Assembly: GCA_019104865.1 (NCBI GenBank)
Contig: JAHRWZ010000025.1
Coordinates: 1-45,009, forward strand
DNA from: Castellaniella sp.
GTDB lineage: Bacteria; Pseudomonadota; Gammaproteobacteria; Burkholderiales; Burkholderiaceae_B
DNA length: 45,009 nt
Direction of reading: 5' to 3'
Below, in pieces: positions 34,894-43,211 of this stretch (within the stretch, counting starts at the first letter, position 1; every line of letters begins with the position of its first letter). Under the pieces are notes generated by a model. It was not told the origin of the DNA, made no database searches, and saw only the letters and a program-made list of their open reading frames with translations. The translations under genes and the position numbers were made by a program.

Positions 34894-36012
34894 TTACAAC
34901 TCGCGGCGCGGCACACGCGGCGCCACCGCACACAGAAGTTCATAGCCGATGGTACCGCACGAGGCCGCGACCTCGTCGACGGAAGGACCACCCTGCCCCC
35001 ACAGCACGACCGGCGCGCCGACACCGGCCCCGGGGACCGGATCCAGATCGACGGCCAGCATGTCCATGGAAACACGCCCGACCAGCCGCGTGCGCACGCC
35101 GGCCACGGTGATCGGTGTCCCTGTGACGGCATGCCGCGGATAGCCGTCGGCATAGCCGCACGCAACAACGCCCACGCGCATGTCTGTGGATGCGCGGAAG
35201 ATCTGCCCATAGCCGACGGCCCCACCAGCCGGCACGGTGTGGGTGCTGATCAGCCGGGTGCTGAGTGTCATGGCAGGCCGCAGACCGAAGGATTCAGCGG
35301 GCCGGTCGGCAAAAGGGGACGCGCCATACAGGCAAATGCCCGGACGCACCCACTGCGAATCGCCCGGCACCCCCGCAGCCAGTCCGGGGGTCAGTGTGGC
35401 CGCAGAATTGCAGACGCTGACCGGTCCGGGCAGGGATTCGGTCACCCGGTTGAAACAGTCGAGCTGATCCCGGGTGACGACGGGATCATCGTCGGCCCGC
35501 GCGAAATGGGTCATCTTGCCCACGGCCCCCAGCACACCGCCGTCCCGCAGGGCCCGGGCGCGGACGAATGCATCCTGGTATTCACCCGGCTGGAAACCCA
35601 GCCGATGCATGCCGGTATTCAACTTCACGAACGCATCGATCGGCGCGCTTATTTGCCCGGATTCGAGCATATCGAGTTGTTCGGCGCAATGGATGACGGT
35701 GCCGACACGATAGTGGGACAGAACGTCCAGATCGGCGGGTTCGAAAAAGCCTTCGAGCAGCAGCAGCGGCCCGGCCCAGCCCAGTTCGCGGCAACGCACG
35801 GCCTCGTCGAGATCGAGCATGGCCAAGCCGTCGGCCTGTTCGAAGCCGCGCAGGGCGGCCTCGATGCCATGGCCGTATCCGCGCGCCTTCATGACGGCCC
35901 AGATCGACGGCGTGCCCACACCGGAAGTATCCTGTCCCAGTCGCCGGGCGACGGTTTGCAGATTGTGAGCCAGAGCGGTGGTATCGATGGTCGCGAGGAT
36001 CGGACGCGGCAT
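34894..36012 (-). CDS. alr: alanine racemase
   Basis: PLP enzyme converting L- to D-alanine for peptidoglycan. The 372 residues include the PLP-lysine motif VMKARGYGHG (Lys42; the common form is VVKANAYGHG), the second catalytic base in VGYGQIF (Tyr near 263), and VSMDMLAVDL in the C-terminal domain. ATG at 36012 begins MPRPILATIDTTAL, typical of Alr; the upstream in-frame extension is rejected. It heads the nine-gene minus-strand run and diverges from hpnC. Whether it is biosynthetic (alr) or catabolic (dadX) is not decided by sequence, but no dadA is present. Confidence 0.92.
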   Translation of the reverse strand: MPRPILATIDTTALAHNLQTVARRLGQDTSGVGTPSIWAVMKARGYGHGIEAALRGFEQADGLAMLDLDEAVRCRELGWAGPLLLLEGFFEPADLDVLSHYRVGTVIHCAEQLDMLESGQISAPIDAFVKLNTGMHRLGFQPGEYQDAFVRARALRDGGVLGAVGKMTHFARADDDPVVTRDQLDCFNRVTESLPGPVSVCNSAATLTPGLAAGVPGDSQWVRPGICLYGASPFADRPAESFGLRPAMTLSTRLISTHTVPAGGAVGYGQIFRASTDMRVGVVACGYADGYPRHAVTGTPITVAGVRTRLVGRVSMDMLAVDLDPVPGAGVGAPVVLWGQGGPSVDEVAASCGTIGYELLCAVAPRVPRREL

Positions 36013-36085
36013 GAAATCCCCAAAAAACAAGAACAGCGAAGCACGGAGTGCCTCGCCCGACGTGGCCAACGGTTTGCCGAGGCTC

Positions 36086-36112
36086 AGTATACTGCCGGAT
36101 CATGGCCGTCAA
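36086..36112 (-). promoter_or_regulatory. probable alr promoter, overlapping hpnC start
   Basis: Reading the minus strand, TTGACG (36112-36107) is followed after 15 bases by TATACT (36091-36086), giving a start near 36079 and a 67-base alr leader. The -35 lies inside the first codons of hpnC. The -10 is the left half of the palindrome CAGTATACTG (36085-36094). Confidence 0.5.
36088..36093 (+). promoter_or_regulatory. possible hpnC -10 element, near-leaderless
   Basis: The same palindrome CAGTATACTG also reads TATACT on the plus strand, ending 8 bases before the hpnC ATG at 36102. Transcription would begin at or very close to the start codon. No good -35 is present at 16-18 bases upstream, so confidence is limited. 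Confidence 0.35.
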
Positions 36113-36989
36113 TCACTACGAAAACTTCCCCGTCGCGTCCATCCTGCTACCCGCCCGGCTGCGACCGGCGGTGCGCGATCTGTACGCCTTCGCCCGAGGT
36201 GCGGACGATCTGGCCGACGAGGGCAATGCCAGCCCCCAGGCGCGGCTGGATGCGCTGGAGACCTGGCGCGCCGCCATCCAGGACATCGGCAGCCACCGGA
36301 CGATCCGCGCACCGCTGTCCCCCGAGGACCGGGGGATGTTCGAGCACCTGAGCGGAACCATCGCCCAGCACGGGCTGCCCATCCAGCCGTTCCTGGATCT
36401 GCTGTCGGCCTTCACACAGGATCTGAGCGTCGTCAGCTACGACGACGAACCGGCCCTGCTGGACTACTGCCGGCGATCCGCCAACCCGGTCGGCCGGCTG
36501 ATGCTGCATCTGTTCGGCGCAACCTCGATGGACGATCTGGCGCAATCGGACGCGATCTGCACCGGCTTGCAGCGGGTGAACTTCTGCCAGGACATTGCCT
36601 TGGATCAGGCCAAGGGCCGCTGCTATGTCCCGCTGGACTGCCTGGCCCGCCACGAGGTGACGCTGCCGGGACTGCAGGGGCTGTGCGCCGCGCCGCCCCG
36701 GCAGGTGCCGGCGGCCTGGCAAGCCGTCCTGCGCGAGCAGGCCGAGCAGGCCCGCCGATCGCTGCTGACCGGCAGTCCGCTGGCCTGGCGCCTGCCGGGC
36801 CGCATCGGTCTGGAATTACGCCTGGTCGTTCATGGGGGACTGCGCATCCTGGAAAAACTGGCGGCCGGCCGATACAACCCTTTCACCGACCGGCCCATCC
36901 TGACCCGCCGCGACGGCTTCCTGCTATGCTGGCGCGCATTGCGCCGACCCCGCCCGGCCATCGATTTCCCCAGCCATCATGAGTCCTGA
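36102..36989 (+). CDS. hpnC: squalene synthase HpnC (hydroxysqualene synthase)
   Basis: In the HpnCDE route, HpnC converts presqualene diphosphate to hydroxysqualene. The 295 residues are a trans-isoprenyl diphosphate synthase fold with the first Asp-rich motif DDLADE (35-40) and the second in NFCQDIALDQAKGRCYVP (about 160-177). It is a paralogue of the next gene, hpnD. ATG at 36102 starts MAVNHYENFPVAS, characteristic of HpnC. It overlaps hpnD by 11 bases. Divergent from alr. Confidence 0.92.
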   Translation: MAVNHYENFPVASILLPARLRPAVRDLYAFARGADDLADEGNASPQARLDALETWRAAIQDIGSHRTIRAPLSPEDRGMFEHLSGTIAQHGLPIQPFLDLLSAFTQDLSVVSYDDEPALLDYCRRSANPVGRLMLHLFGATSMDDLAQSDAICTGLQRVNFCQDIALDQAKGRCYVPLDCLARHEVTLPGLQGLCAAPPRQVPAAWQAVLREQAEQARRSLLTGSPLAWRLPGRIGLELRLVVHGGLRILEKLAAGRYNPFTDRPILTRRDGFLLCWRALRRPRPAIDFPSHHES

Positions 36990-37842
36990 CGAGTATTGCC
37001 AGCAGAAGGCCGCCCAGAGCGGCTCCAGCTTCTATTATTCCTTCCTGTTCCTGCCGCCCGAGCAACGGCGGGCCATTACCGCCCTGTATGCCTTCTGTCG
37101 CGAAATCGACGATATCGTCGACGAAATCAGCGAGGCCTCGGTCGCGCGCATGAAGCTTGCCTGGTGGCGCGGCCAGGTGGCACTGATGTTCGACGGCACA
37201 CCGGACCACCCGGTCGCCGTCGCACTGGCCCGCCACATCCAGTCCTGCCACCTGCGCCCGGATCCGTTCTACGCCGTCATCGAAGGGATGGAAATGGACC
37301 TGGACCAGTTCCGTTATCCCGACTGGGAATCCCTGCGCCAGTACTGCTGGCGCGCGGCTGGCGTGGTCGGCGACCTGTCGGCCAGCATCTTCGGCTACAC
37401 CGACCCGCGCACGCTGGAATACGCCGAAACACTCGGCCTGGCCTTCCAGATGACGAACATCATCCGCGATGTCGGCGACGATGCGCGGCGCGGCCGCATC
37501 TATCTGCCCGCCGACGAGATGGCGCAACACGGCGTCTCGGTCGACGACGTGCTCGACGGAAACTACACCGAAGCCTTCCAGGCCCTGATGCGTCAGCAGA
37601 CGCTGCGCGCCCGCCAGCTGTACCGCGACGCGATGCGCCTGCTGCCGGAAGCGGACCGGCGCGCACAGCGCCCTGGCCTGATGATGGCCGCCATCTACGC
37701 GACCCTGCTCGACGAAATCGAACGCGACGGCTGGCACGTCCTGGACCAGCGCATCGCGCTGACGCCGATCCGGAAGTTCTGGCTGGCCTGGAAGGTCTGG
37801 GTCGGCGGCGGCCGAGGGCTGGTGCGCCGTCTGGCGGCATGA
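36979..37842 (+). CDS. hpnD: presqualene diphosphate synthase HpnD
   Basis: Condenses two farnesyl diphosphates to presqualene diphosphate. The 287 residues carry DDIVDE (44-49) and RDVGDDARRGRIYLP (163-177), the two Asp-rich Mg/diphosphate sites, plus SGSSFYYSFLFLP near the N-terminus that is typical of HpnD. It overlaps both neighbours (11 bases with hpnC; ATGA with hpnE), so the three enzymes are translated together. Confidence 0.94.
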   Translation: MSPDEYCQQKAAQSGSSFYYSFLFLPPEQRRAITALYAFCREIDDIVDEISEASVARMKLAWWRGQVALMFDGTPDHPVAVALARHIQSCHLRPDPFYAVIEGMEMDLDQFRYPDWESLRQYCWRAAGVVGDLSASIFGYTDPRTLEYAETLGLAFQMTNIIRDVGDDARRGRIYLPADEMAQHGVSVDDVLDGNYTEAFQALMRQQTLRARQLYRDAMRLLPEADRRAQRPGLMMAAIYATLLDEIERDGWHVLDQRIALTPIRKFWLAWKVWVGGGRGLVRRLAA

Positions 37843-39131
37843 AGACAGCCGTCGTAGGGGCCGGGTGGGCCGGGCTGGCCGCCGCCGTGCGTCTGCATCA
37901 GACGGATCATCGGGTCCACATCTACGAAGCCGCGCCCCAGGCCGGAGGTCGGGCACGTCCGATCGATCCCCCGGCACTTGGCCAGTCGATTGACAACGGA
38001 CAGCATCTCCTGCTGGGCGCCTACCGCGAAACCCTGGGATTGATGCGATCGTTGAGGGTCGATCCCGAGGACGTCTGCCATGCGCAGCCGCTGGCCCTGC
38101 AGTCCGCGGACCGCCAGCTGCGCCTGCGTTTCTGGCCCCTGCCCGCTCCAGCACACCGGCTGGGCGCCCTGATCGGCGGCCGAGGGCTGGACGGCTGGCA
38201 CGGCCGCCGGCACCTGCTGCGCGTCCTGTGCGCGCTCGATCCGGACGCGATCGATCCATGGACGACAGTGGCGCACTGGCTGCGGCAGCTGGACTGCCCG
38301 CCGGGGTTGCTGCGGCGTCTCTGGGGGCCCCTGTGCCTGGCCGCGACCAACACGGATATCGCCCGCGCTCAGGCACAGCTGTTCGCCCGGGTCCTGCGCG
38401 ACAGCCTGGGACACGACGCCCAGGCAAGCCGCCTGTACATTCCCCGGTCCCGGCTGCATGATCTCTGGCCGGCTCAGGCCTGCGCGCTGCTGGGCGACCA
38501 TGTGCGCTTTCGCCGGGTCCATGCATTGTCGCCAGAGCCCGACGGACGATGGTCCATCGACGGCGAATCCTATGACCACGTGATCCTGGCTGTCCCACCC
38601 GGCGAGGCCCGTCGCCTGATCAGCCCCTTGCCGCGCGCCGCACAGTACCTGGATGCCTGGTCCGTGCCGCAACACGCCGCCATCGGTACGCTGACACTGC
38701 GGCTGAGCCAGCCATGGGACTCCGGCCATGCCATGGCGCTGTTGTGGGACGATCCGGATCGCGAGGCCTGGGGCCAATGGCTGTTCGACCGCAGCGCCAC
38801 CGCGCGATCCCCGGCGGACCGACGATTGGTCCACGTAGTCGTCAGCGCGGCGGATCGCTATGCGGATCGAAGCACCGCCGATATCGCCACAGGCATCCTG
38901 TCCCAGATCCGGACGCAGGTTGCCCGCCCCTTGCCTTCCATCGAGGCACAGGCGCTGGTGACGGAAAAGCGGGCCACCTTTGATGCCGTCCCAGGCCTGC
39001 GCCGGCCGACAACGATCACGCCCTGGCCGGGACTGCTATTGGCCGGCGACTGGACCGACACAGGCTACCCGGCCGTGCTGGAGGGCGCGGTGCGTAGCGG
39101 TCTGCGGGCCGCCGACCGGCTGATGCGCTGA
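37839..39131 (+). CDS. hpnE: hydroxysqualene dehydroxylase HpnE
   Basis: FAD-dependent enzyme that reduces hydroxysqualene to squalene. The 430-residue amine-oxidase/phytoene-desaturase-like protein has the dinucleotide-binding loop VVGAGWAGLAAAVRL (about 5-19), EAAPQAGGRA (about 29-38), a mid-region LWGPLCLAATNT typical of HpnE, and a C-terminal FAD motif LLLAGDWTDTGYPAVLEGAV. ATG overlaps the hpnD stop (ATGA). It ends only 3 bases before the stop of the convergent arginase gene. No squalene-hopene cyclase is in this window, so the end use of squalene is not shown. Confidence 0.93.
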   Translation: MKTAVVGAGWAGLAAAVRLHQTDHRVHIYEAAPQAGGRARPIDPPALGQSIDNGQHLLLGAYRETLGLMRSLRVDPEDVCHAQPLALQSADRQLRLRFWPLPAPAHRLGALIGGRGLDGWHGRRHLLRVLCALDPDAIDPWTTVAHWLRQLDCPPGLLRRLWGPLCLAATNTDIARAQAQLFARVLRDSLGHDAQASRLYIPRSRLHDLWPAQACALLGDHVRFRRVHALSPEPDGRWSIDGESYDHVILAVPPGEARRLISPLPRAAQYLDAWSVPQHAAIGTLTLRLSQPWDSGHAMALLWDDPDREAWGQWLFDRSATARSPADRRLVHVVVSAADRYADRSTADIATGILSQIRTQVARPLPSIEAQALVTEKRATFDAVPGLRRPTTITPWPGLLLAGDWTDTGYPAVLEGAVRSGLRAADRLMR

Positions 39132-39134
39132 AAC

Positions 39135-40052
39135 TCAACGGCGACGGATCAGCGTCGATTTCCCAAACAGGCTCTCGATCAGTTCGACCGCGACCTTCGC
39201 CGTGCCGTTGCGCACATCGAGCGCCGGGTTGAGTTCCACGATGTCCACGGAACCCACCTGCCCGGTGTCGGCCAGCATCTCCATGCACAACTGTGCCTCA
39301 CGCCAGGTCGGCCCGCCCCGCACCGTGGTTCCCACCCCCGGGGCATAATCCGGATCCAGGAAGTCCACGTCGAAGCTGACGTGGATATGGGCCTGTTCAG
39401 GCAGGCCGTCCAGGGCGGCCTCCATGACCGCGCGCATGCCGCGCTCGTCGATGGTGCGCATGTCATAGATATCGAGTCCCTGCTCGTGGACGAACTGGCG
39501 CTCACCCGCATCTACGCTACGAATACCGATCATGCGCAGTTCATCGGGGCGCAGCGCGGGGCCACTCCCCCCCAGATCGACCAGTTCGCGCGGGCCGAAT
39601 CCACACAGACAGGCGACCGGCATCCCATGCACGTTGCCGCTGGGCGTCAGCTGCGCGGTATTGAAATCCGTGTGCGCATCCAGCCAGAACACCCGCAACG
39701 GCCGGCCCAGGCTGCGGCAATGACGCGCCACCGCACCAACCGAACCGACCGCCAGGCAGTGGTCCCCCCCCAGCAGCAACGGCAGACGGCCGGCGCCCAG
39801 CTGAACGGACACCGCCTCGAAGACCTGGGCATTCCACTGGATCACCTGCGGCAGGTGGCGATACCCCTGGGCAGCAGGCTGCCAAGGGTTGGCCGGGCCC
39901 GACAGGTCACCGGTATCGATCACATCACACCCCTGATGCCGCAACGCCTCGGCCAGCCCCGCGACGCGCAGGGCCTGCGGCCCCATGGAGGCGCCCCGAG
40001 TTCCGGCGCCGATGTCGGTCGGTGCTCCGATGAGTCCAATGACGGTCGTCAC
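39135..40052 (-). CDS. rocF: arginase
   Basis: Hydrolyses L-arginine to ornithine and urea with a dinuclear manganese centre. The 305 residues have all metal motifs: GGDHC (95-99, His98), DAHTDFN (125-131, with Asp125, His127, Asp129) and SFDVDFLDP (227-235, with Asp228, Asp230), plus the substrate loop SGNVHGMP. Sequence and length fit arginase rather than agmatinase, though the ureohydrolase family is easily confused. The start is GTG at 40052, preceded by AGGAGAG. It follows ornithine cyclodeaminase by 102 bases on the same strand, giving an arginine-to-proline route. Confidence 0.9.
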   Translation of the reverse strand: MTTVIGLIGAPTDIGAGTRGASMGPQALRVAGLAEALRHQGCDVIDTGDLSGPANPWQPAAQGYRHLPQVIQWNAQVFEAVSVQLGAGRLPLLLGGDHCLAVGSVGAVARHCRSLGRPLRVFWLDAHTDFNTAQLTPSGNVHGMPVACLCGFGPRELVDLGGSGPALRPDELRMIGIRSVDAGERQFVHEQGLDIYDMRTIDERGMRAVMEAALDGLPEQAHIHVSFDVDFLDPDYAPGVGTTVRGGPTWREAQLCMEMLADTGQVGSVDIVELNPALDVRNGTAKVAVELIESLFGKSTLIRRR

Positions 40053-40154
40053 GATCTCTCCTGAAAATTTCCGCTTTGGGGATGAGCCAAACGGGACGCT
40101 TGGCCGAGGGCCCCGCCCGGACAGGATACCCGGCTACCGCACCGGCGTCAGCCC

Positions 40155-41237
40155 TCAGACGAGCACCGGTTCGACCTGTTCCTGAGCGAGCAGCCAGCCA
40201 TACAGATCCCGGGGATCCTTCTGTCCCGGTGTGACGTCCACCCAGCGGCCGATACCCCGCTGCAAAGCCGCGGCCCGCAGAAACCGCAAGGCGGAGTAAT
40301 CTTCCAGCGCAAAGCCTACGGAATCGAATACGGTGACCTGCCGATCGTCGATGCGACCAGGCACCTGCCCCGCCAGCACCCGCCACAGTTCCGTGACGGG
40401 AAAATCCGCCGGCATCTGCTGGATCTCGCCTTCCTTGCGGGTCTGCGGCGGAAACTCGACGAACACGGTGGCACTCCGCAAGATCTCCGGATCCAGTTCG
40501 GTCTTGCCGGGGCAATCGCCGCCCACGGCATTCAGGTGCATGCCCGGTTCGATCATGTCGGCCGTCAGCACCCGTTCCTGCCCCTGATAGGCGGTGACCG
40601 TCGTGACGATATCCGCGCCGCGCAGCGCCTGGGCCACCGAGTCACAGATCCGAATCCGCAGCGGCGGCCCGGACAGCTGGCTGGCTCGCAGGTTGTTTTG
40701 CAGGCGCAACGATGCGCCACGGTCGATATCGTAGAGACGCAGCTCGTCGATGCCCAGCAGCGCGTGAAAGGCAATCGCCTGAAAATCGCTTTGCGCGCCA
40801 TTGCCGATCAAGGCCATCGAACGACTGTCCGGACGCGCCAGCGCCCGGGCCGCAAGCACGGACGTTGCCGCCGTGCGCAGGGCGGTAGTCAGGGTCAGTT
40901 CGCTGAGCATGCGGATCATGCCGGTATCGCAATCCAGCAGAGCCCCCATGGCCATAACGGTGGGCAGACCGTGGCGTTCATTGCCCGGGTGCCCGTTGAC
41001 GCATTTGAAACTGTACAGCGAGCCATCGGTGATCGGCATCAGCTCGATCGTGCCCTGTTCCGAATAGGCCGCGATCCGCGCCGCCTTGTCGAATACAGGC
41101 CAGCGCAGATAATCCGCCTTCAGGCTGTCCACCAACGTGTGCAAGGCGGCCGGCACACCCATGACACCCAGCAGACGGGCCACATCATGGGTATCCAGAA
41201 AAAGTGTCCGGGGTGGCGAAGTCAACAGCGTTTTCAT
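40155..41237 (-). CDS. ornithine cyclodeaminase
   Basis: NAD-dependent conversion of ornithine to proline and ammonia. The 360 residues belong to the ornithine cyclodeaminase/mu-crystallin family: KCVNGHPGNERHGLPTVMAM (about 79-98, substrate side), the Rossmann loop IGNGAQSDFQ (about 144-153), and VGGDCPGKTELDPEIL (about 236-251). The length and the KTELD loop match the longer bacterial OCD form rather than the short alanine-dehydrogenase type. AGGAG lies 7 bases before the ATG at 41237. Gene symbol ocd is often used. Likely cotranscribed with arginase and controlled by the divergent AsnC-type regulator. Confidence 0.9.
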   Translation of the reverse strand: MKTLLTSPPRTLFLDTHDVARLLGVMGVPAALHTLVDSLKADYLRWPVFDKAARIAAYSEQGTIELMPITDGSLYSFKCVNGHPGNERHGLPTVMAMGALLDCDTGMIRMLSELTLTTALRTAATSVLAARALARPDSRSMALIGNGAQSDFQAIAFHALLGIDELRLYDIDRGASLRLQNNLRASQLSGPPLRIRICDSVAQALRGADIVTTVTAYQGQERVLTADMIEPGMHLNAVGGDCPGKTELDPEILRSATVFVEFPPQTRKEGEIQQMPADFPVTELWRVLAGQVPGRIDDRQVTVFDSVGFALEDYSALRFLRAAALQRGIGRWVDVTPGQKDPRDLYGWLLAQEQVEPVLV

Positions 41238-41300
41238 GGCGGTCTCCTGAAGAATCCTTCTGATGAATTCAGTATGTTCGAAGTCGCCGCCAATAACTAT

Positions 41301-41336
41301 CGTCAACAATGTGTGCCATTCGACCTAGAATTGACG
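41301..41336. promoter_or_regulatory. inverted TTGACG half-sites between ocd and the Lrp/AsnC gene
   Basis: CGTCAA (41301-41306) and TTGACG (41331-41336) are inverted copies with centres 30 bases apart, close to three helical turns, in the 123-base divergent gap. This could be an operator for the AsnC-type regulator, or two outward -35 hexamers. No -10 fits either at normal spacing. Confidence 0.3.
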
Positions 41337-41360
41337 AAATGACATCACGGAACATGCAAA

Positions 41361-41804
41361 ATGCCAAAGGATCTTGCCATTGATTCCACGGACCAGGCCC
41401 TGATCCGGCTGCTACGCGCCGATGCGCGCACCAGCGTGGCCACGCTGGCCAAGCGCCTGGGGGTGGCGCGCGGCACCGTCACCCAGCGCATGCGACGCAT
41501 GGAAGACGCGGGCCTGATCGTGGGCTACACCGTCCGGCTGCGCCCCGACGTCCAGCCGCAGGCGATCCGCGCCTGGATGGGAATCACGGTAGAAGGCAAC
41601 GAGGCACGCACCGTGATCGCCAGCCTGCTGGGCGAACCGGGCGTCGCCGCTCTGCACGACACCAACGGACGCTGGGATCTGCTGGCCGAATTGCGCGCCG
41701 CCGATCTGCAGGAACTGTCTCAGGTACTGGAGCGCATCCGGCTGATCCGCGGGATCAGCCAGTCCGAAACCAGCATCCACCTGCAGACGTACCGTGTTGC
41801 CTGA
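41361..41804 (+). CDS. Lrp/AsnC family transcriptional regulator
   Basis: A 147-residue DNA-binding regulator. The N-terminal winged helix-turn-helix (about 8-60) contains SVATLAKRLGVARGTVTQRMRRMEDAGLI, and the C-terminal RAM ligand-binding domain (about 67-143) ends with SETSIHLQTYRVA. It diverges from ornithine cyclodeaminase, the classic layout of a local regulator such as BkdR or PutR, so it probably activates ocd and arginase in response to arginine or ornithine. That ligand is inferred only from context. It ends 6 bases before the convergent thrC stop. Confidence 0.92.
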   Translation: MPKDLAIDSTDQALIRLLRADARTSVATLAKRLGVARGTVTQRMRRMEDAGLIVGYTVRLRPDVQPQAIRAWMGITVEGNEARTVIASLLGEPGVAALHDTNGRWDLLAELRAADLQELSQVLERIRLIRGISQSETSIHLQTYRVA

Positions 41805-41810
41805 AATGGA

Positions 41811-43211
41811 TCACAGGGCGTGTCGGCGGACGTAATCGGCCACCAGTCGCGCATCACAGTCCATGACTTCGACACGCTGCGGACGCTGCCCCAGATCCCG
41901 CAGGGCGTCCGGTACCGGCGGCGCTTCGCCGGTGGCTTCGATCAGCGTTTCGGCGAATTTCGCCGGCAAGGCGGTTTCCAGCACCAGCATGGGTATACCG
42001 GTTTCCAGGTGTGCCTGGGCGACCTTGACCCCATCGGCTGTGTGCGGATCGATCAACACGCCGGTTTCCCGATGGATGGCACGGATCGTGGCCAGCCGGT
42101 CGGCATGGGAACTGGCACCGGCGACAAAACCATAGCGGTCCGTGAATTGCGACTTGAGCCCTGACAGGTCAAACTGCCCGGTCTGCCGCAACTCGCCCAT
42201 CAGCTCGCGCACCCGCGCCGCATCCTGCCCCACCAGATCGAAGACAAAACGCTCGAAATTCGACGCCCGCGAAATGTCCATCGACGGGCTGGAGGTCGCG
42301 TAGGTCTGGCTGGCGGGACGTGGCCGATAGATGCCAGTGTGGAAGAATTCTTCCAGCACGTTGTTCTCGTTGGTGGCCAGCACCAGACGCCGGATGGGGA
42401 CCCCCATCTCGCGCGCCAGATGCCCGGCAAGAATGTTGCCAAAATTGCCCGAGGGCACGGCAAAGGACACCTGTTGGCCCGGCCCCTGGGTCGCGCGCAG
42501 CCAGCCCCAGATGTAGTAAACGATCTGTGCGGCGATACGCGCCCAGTTGATGGAGTTCACCGCGCCCAACCGGTGGGCGCTCTTGAACTCCAGGTCGCCA
42601 GCCAGGGTCTTGACGATATCCTGGCACTCGTCGAACACGCCGTGCACGGCGATGTTGTGGATGTTGGCATCCTGTAGGGAATACATCTGCGCACGCTGGA
42701 AAGCGCTCATGCGGCCATACGGCGACAGCATGAAGACCGCCACACCGCGCTTGCCACGCAAGGCGTATTCGGCCGCGGAGCCTGTGTCGCCCGAAGTCGC
42801 GCCCAGAATGTTCAAGGTCTGATTGCGCTTCGCCAGAACGAATTCGAACACCTGGCCCAGGAACTGCATGGCCATGTCCTTGAAGGCCAGCGTGGGTCCC
42901 TCGGACAGACCCAGCAGCGACAATCCGTCACGCAGGGGTTTGACCGGCGCGATCCGCGGGAAGACATCAGTCGAATAGGCCGCCCGCGTCATGCGCAACA
43001 AATCCTGCGGCGCGATATCGTCGATGAACAGGCCCAGCACCTTCGCGGCCAGATCGGCATACGTCAAGTCGCGCCAGGATTCCAGCGTGGCCGCGTCGAG
43101 CCTGGGCAGGGACTGCGGAAGGGTCAGGCCGCCATCGGGCGCCAGGCCTTCCAGCAGGATGTCGCAAAAGGGCAAGGGGGCCATGCCGCCCCGGGTGGAC
43201 CGGTACTTCAA
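41811..43211 (-). CDS. thrC: threonine synthase
   Basis: PLP enzyme making threonine from O-phosphohomoserine. The 466 residues start KYRSTRGGM, have the Schiff-base lysine in LAFKDMAMQ (Lys111), and the glycine-rich phosphate/PLP loops GATSGDTGSAAEYAL and PSGNFGNILAG. The start is TTG at 43211, overlapping the hom stop as TTGA; an ATG nine codons in would remove the conserved KYxSTRG N-terminus, so the TTG is preferred. With hom upstream this is the standard threonine pair. It converges on the AsnC-type gene. Confidence 0.95.
   Translation of the reverse strand: MKYRSTRGGMAPLPFCDILLEGLAPDGGLTLPQSLPRLDAATLESWRDLTYADLAAKVLGLFIDDIAPQDLLRMTRAAYSTDVFPRIAPVKPLRDGLSLLGLSEGPTLAFKDMAMQFLGQVFEFVLAKRNQTLNILGATSGDTGSAAEYALRGKRGVAVFMLSPYGRMSAFQRAQMYSLQDANIHNIAVHGVFDECQDIVKTLAGDLEFKSAHRLGAVNSINWARIAAQIVYYIWGWLRATQGPGQQVSFAVPSGNFGNILAGHLAREMGVPIRRLVLATNENNVLEEFFHTGIYRPRPASQTYATSSPSMDISRASNFERFVFDLVGQDAARVRELMGELRQTGQFDLSGLKSQFTDRYGFVAGASSHADRLATIRAIHRETGVLIDPHTADGVKVAQAHLETGIPMLVLETALPAKFAETLIEATGEAPPVPDALRDLGQRPQRVEVMDCDARLVADYVRRHAL

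Noticed and set aside
36883..38598. A 571-codon minus-strand frame antisense to hpnD/hpnE
   Set aside because: Shadow frame; HpnD and HpnE motifs are complete on the plus strand.
40053..40154. GC-rich gap between ornithine cyclodeaminase and arginase as an attenuator
   Set aside because: Several G/C runs can pair weakly, but no stable single hairpin with a T-run is seen.
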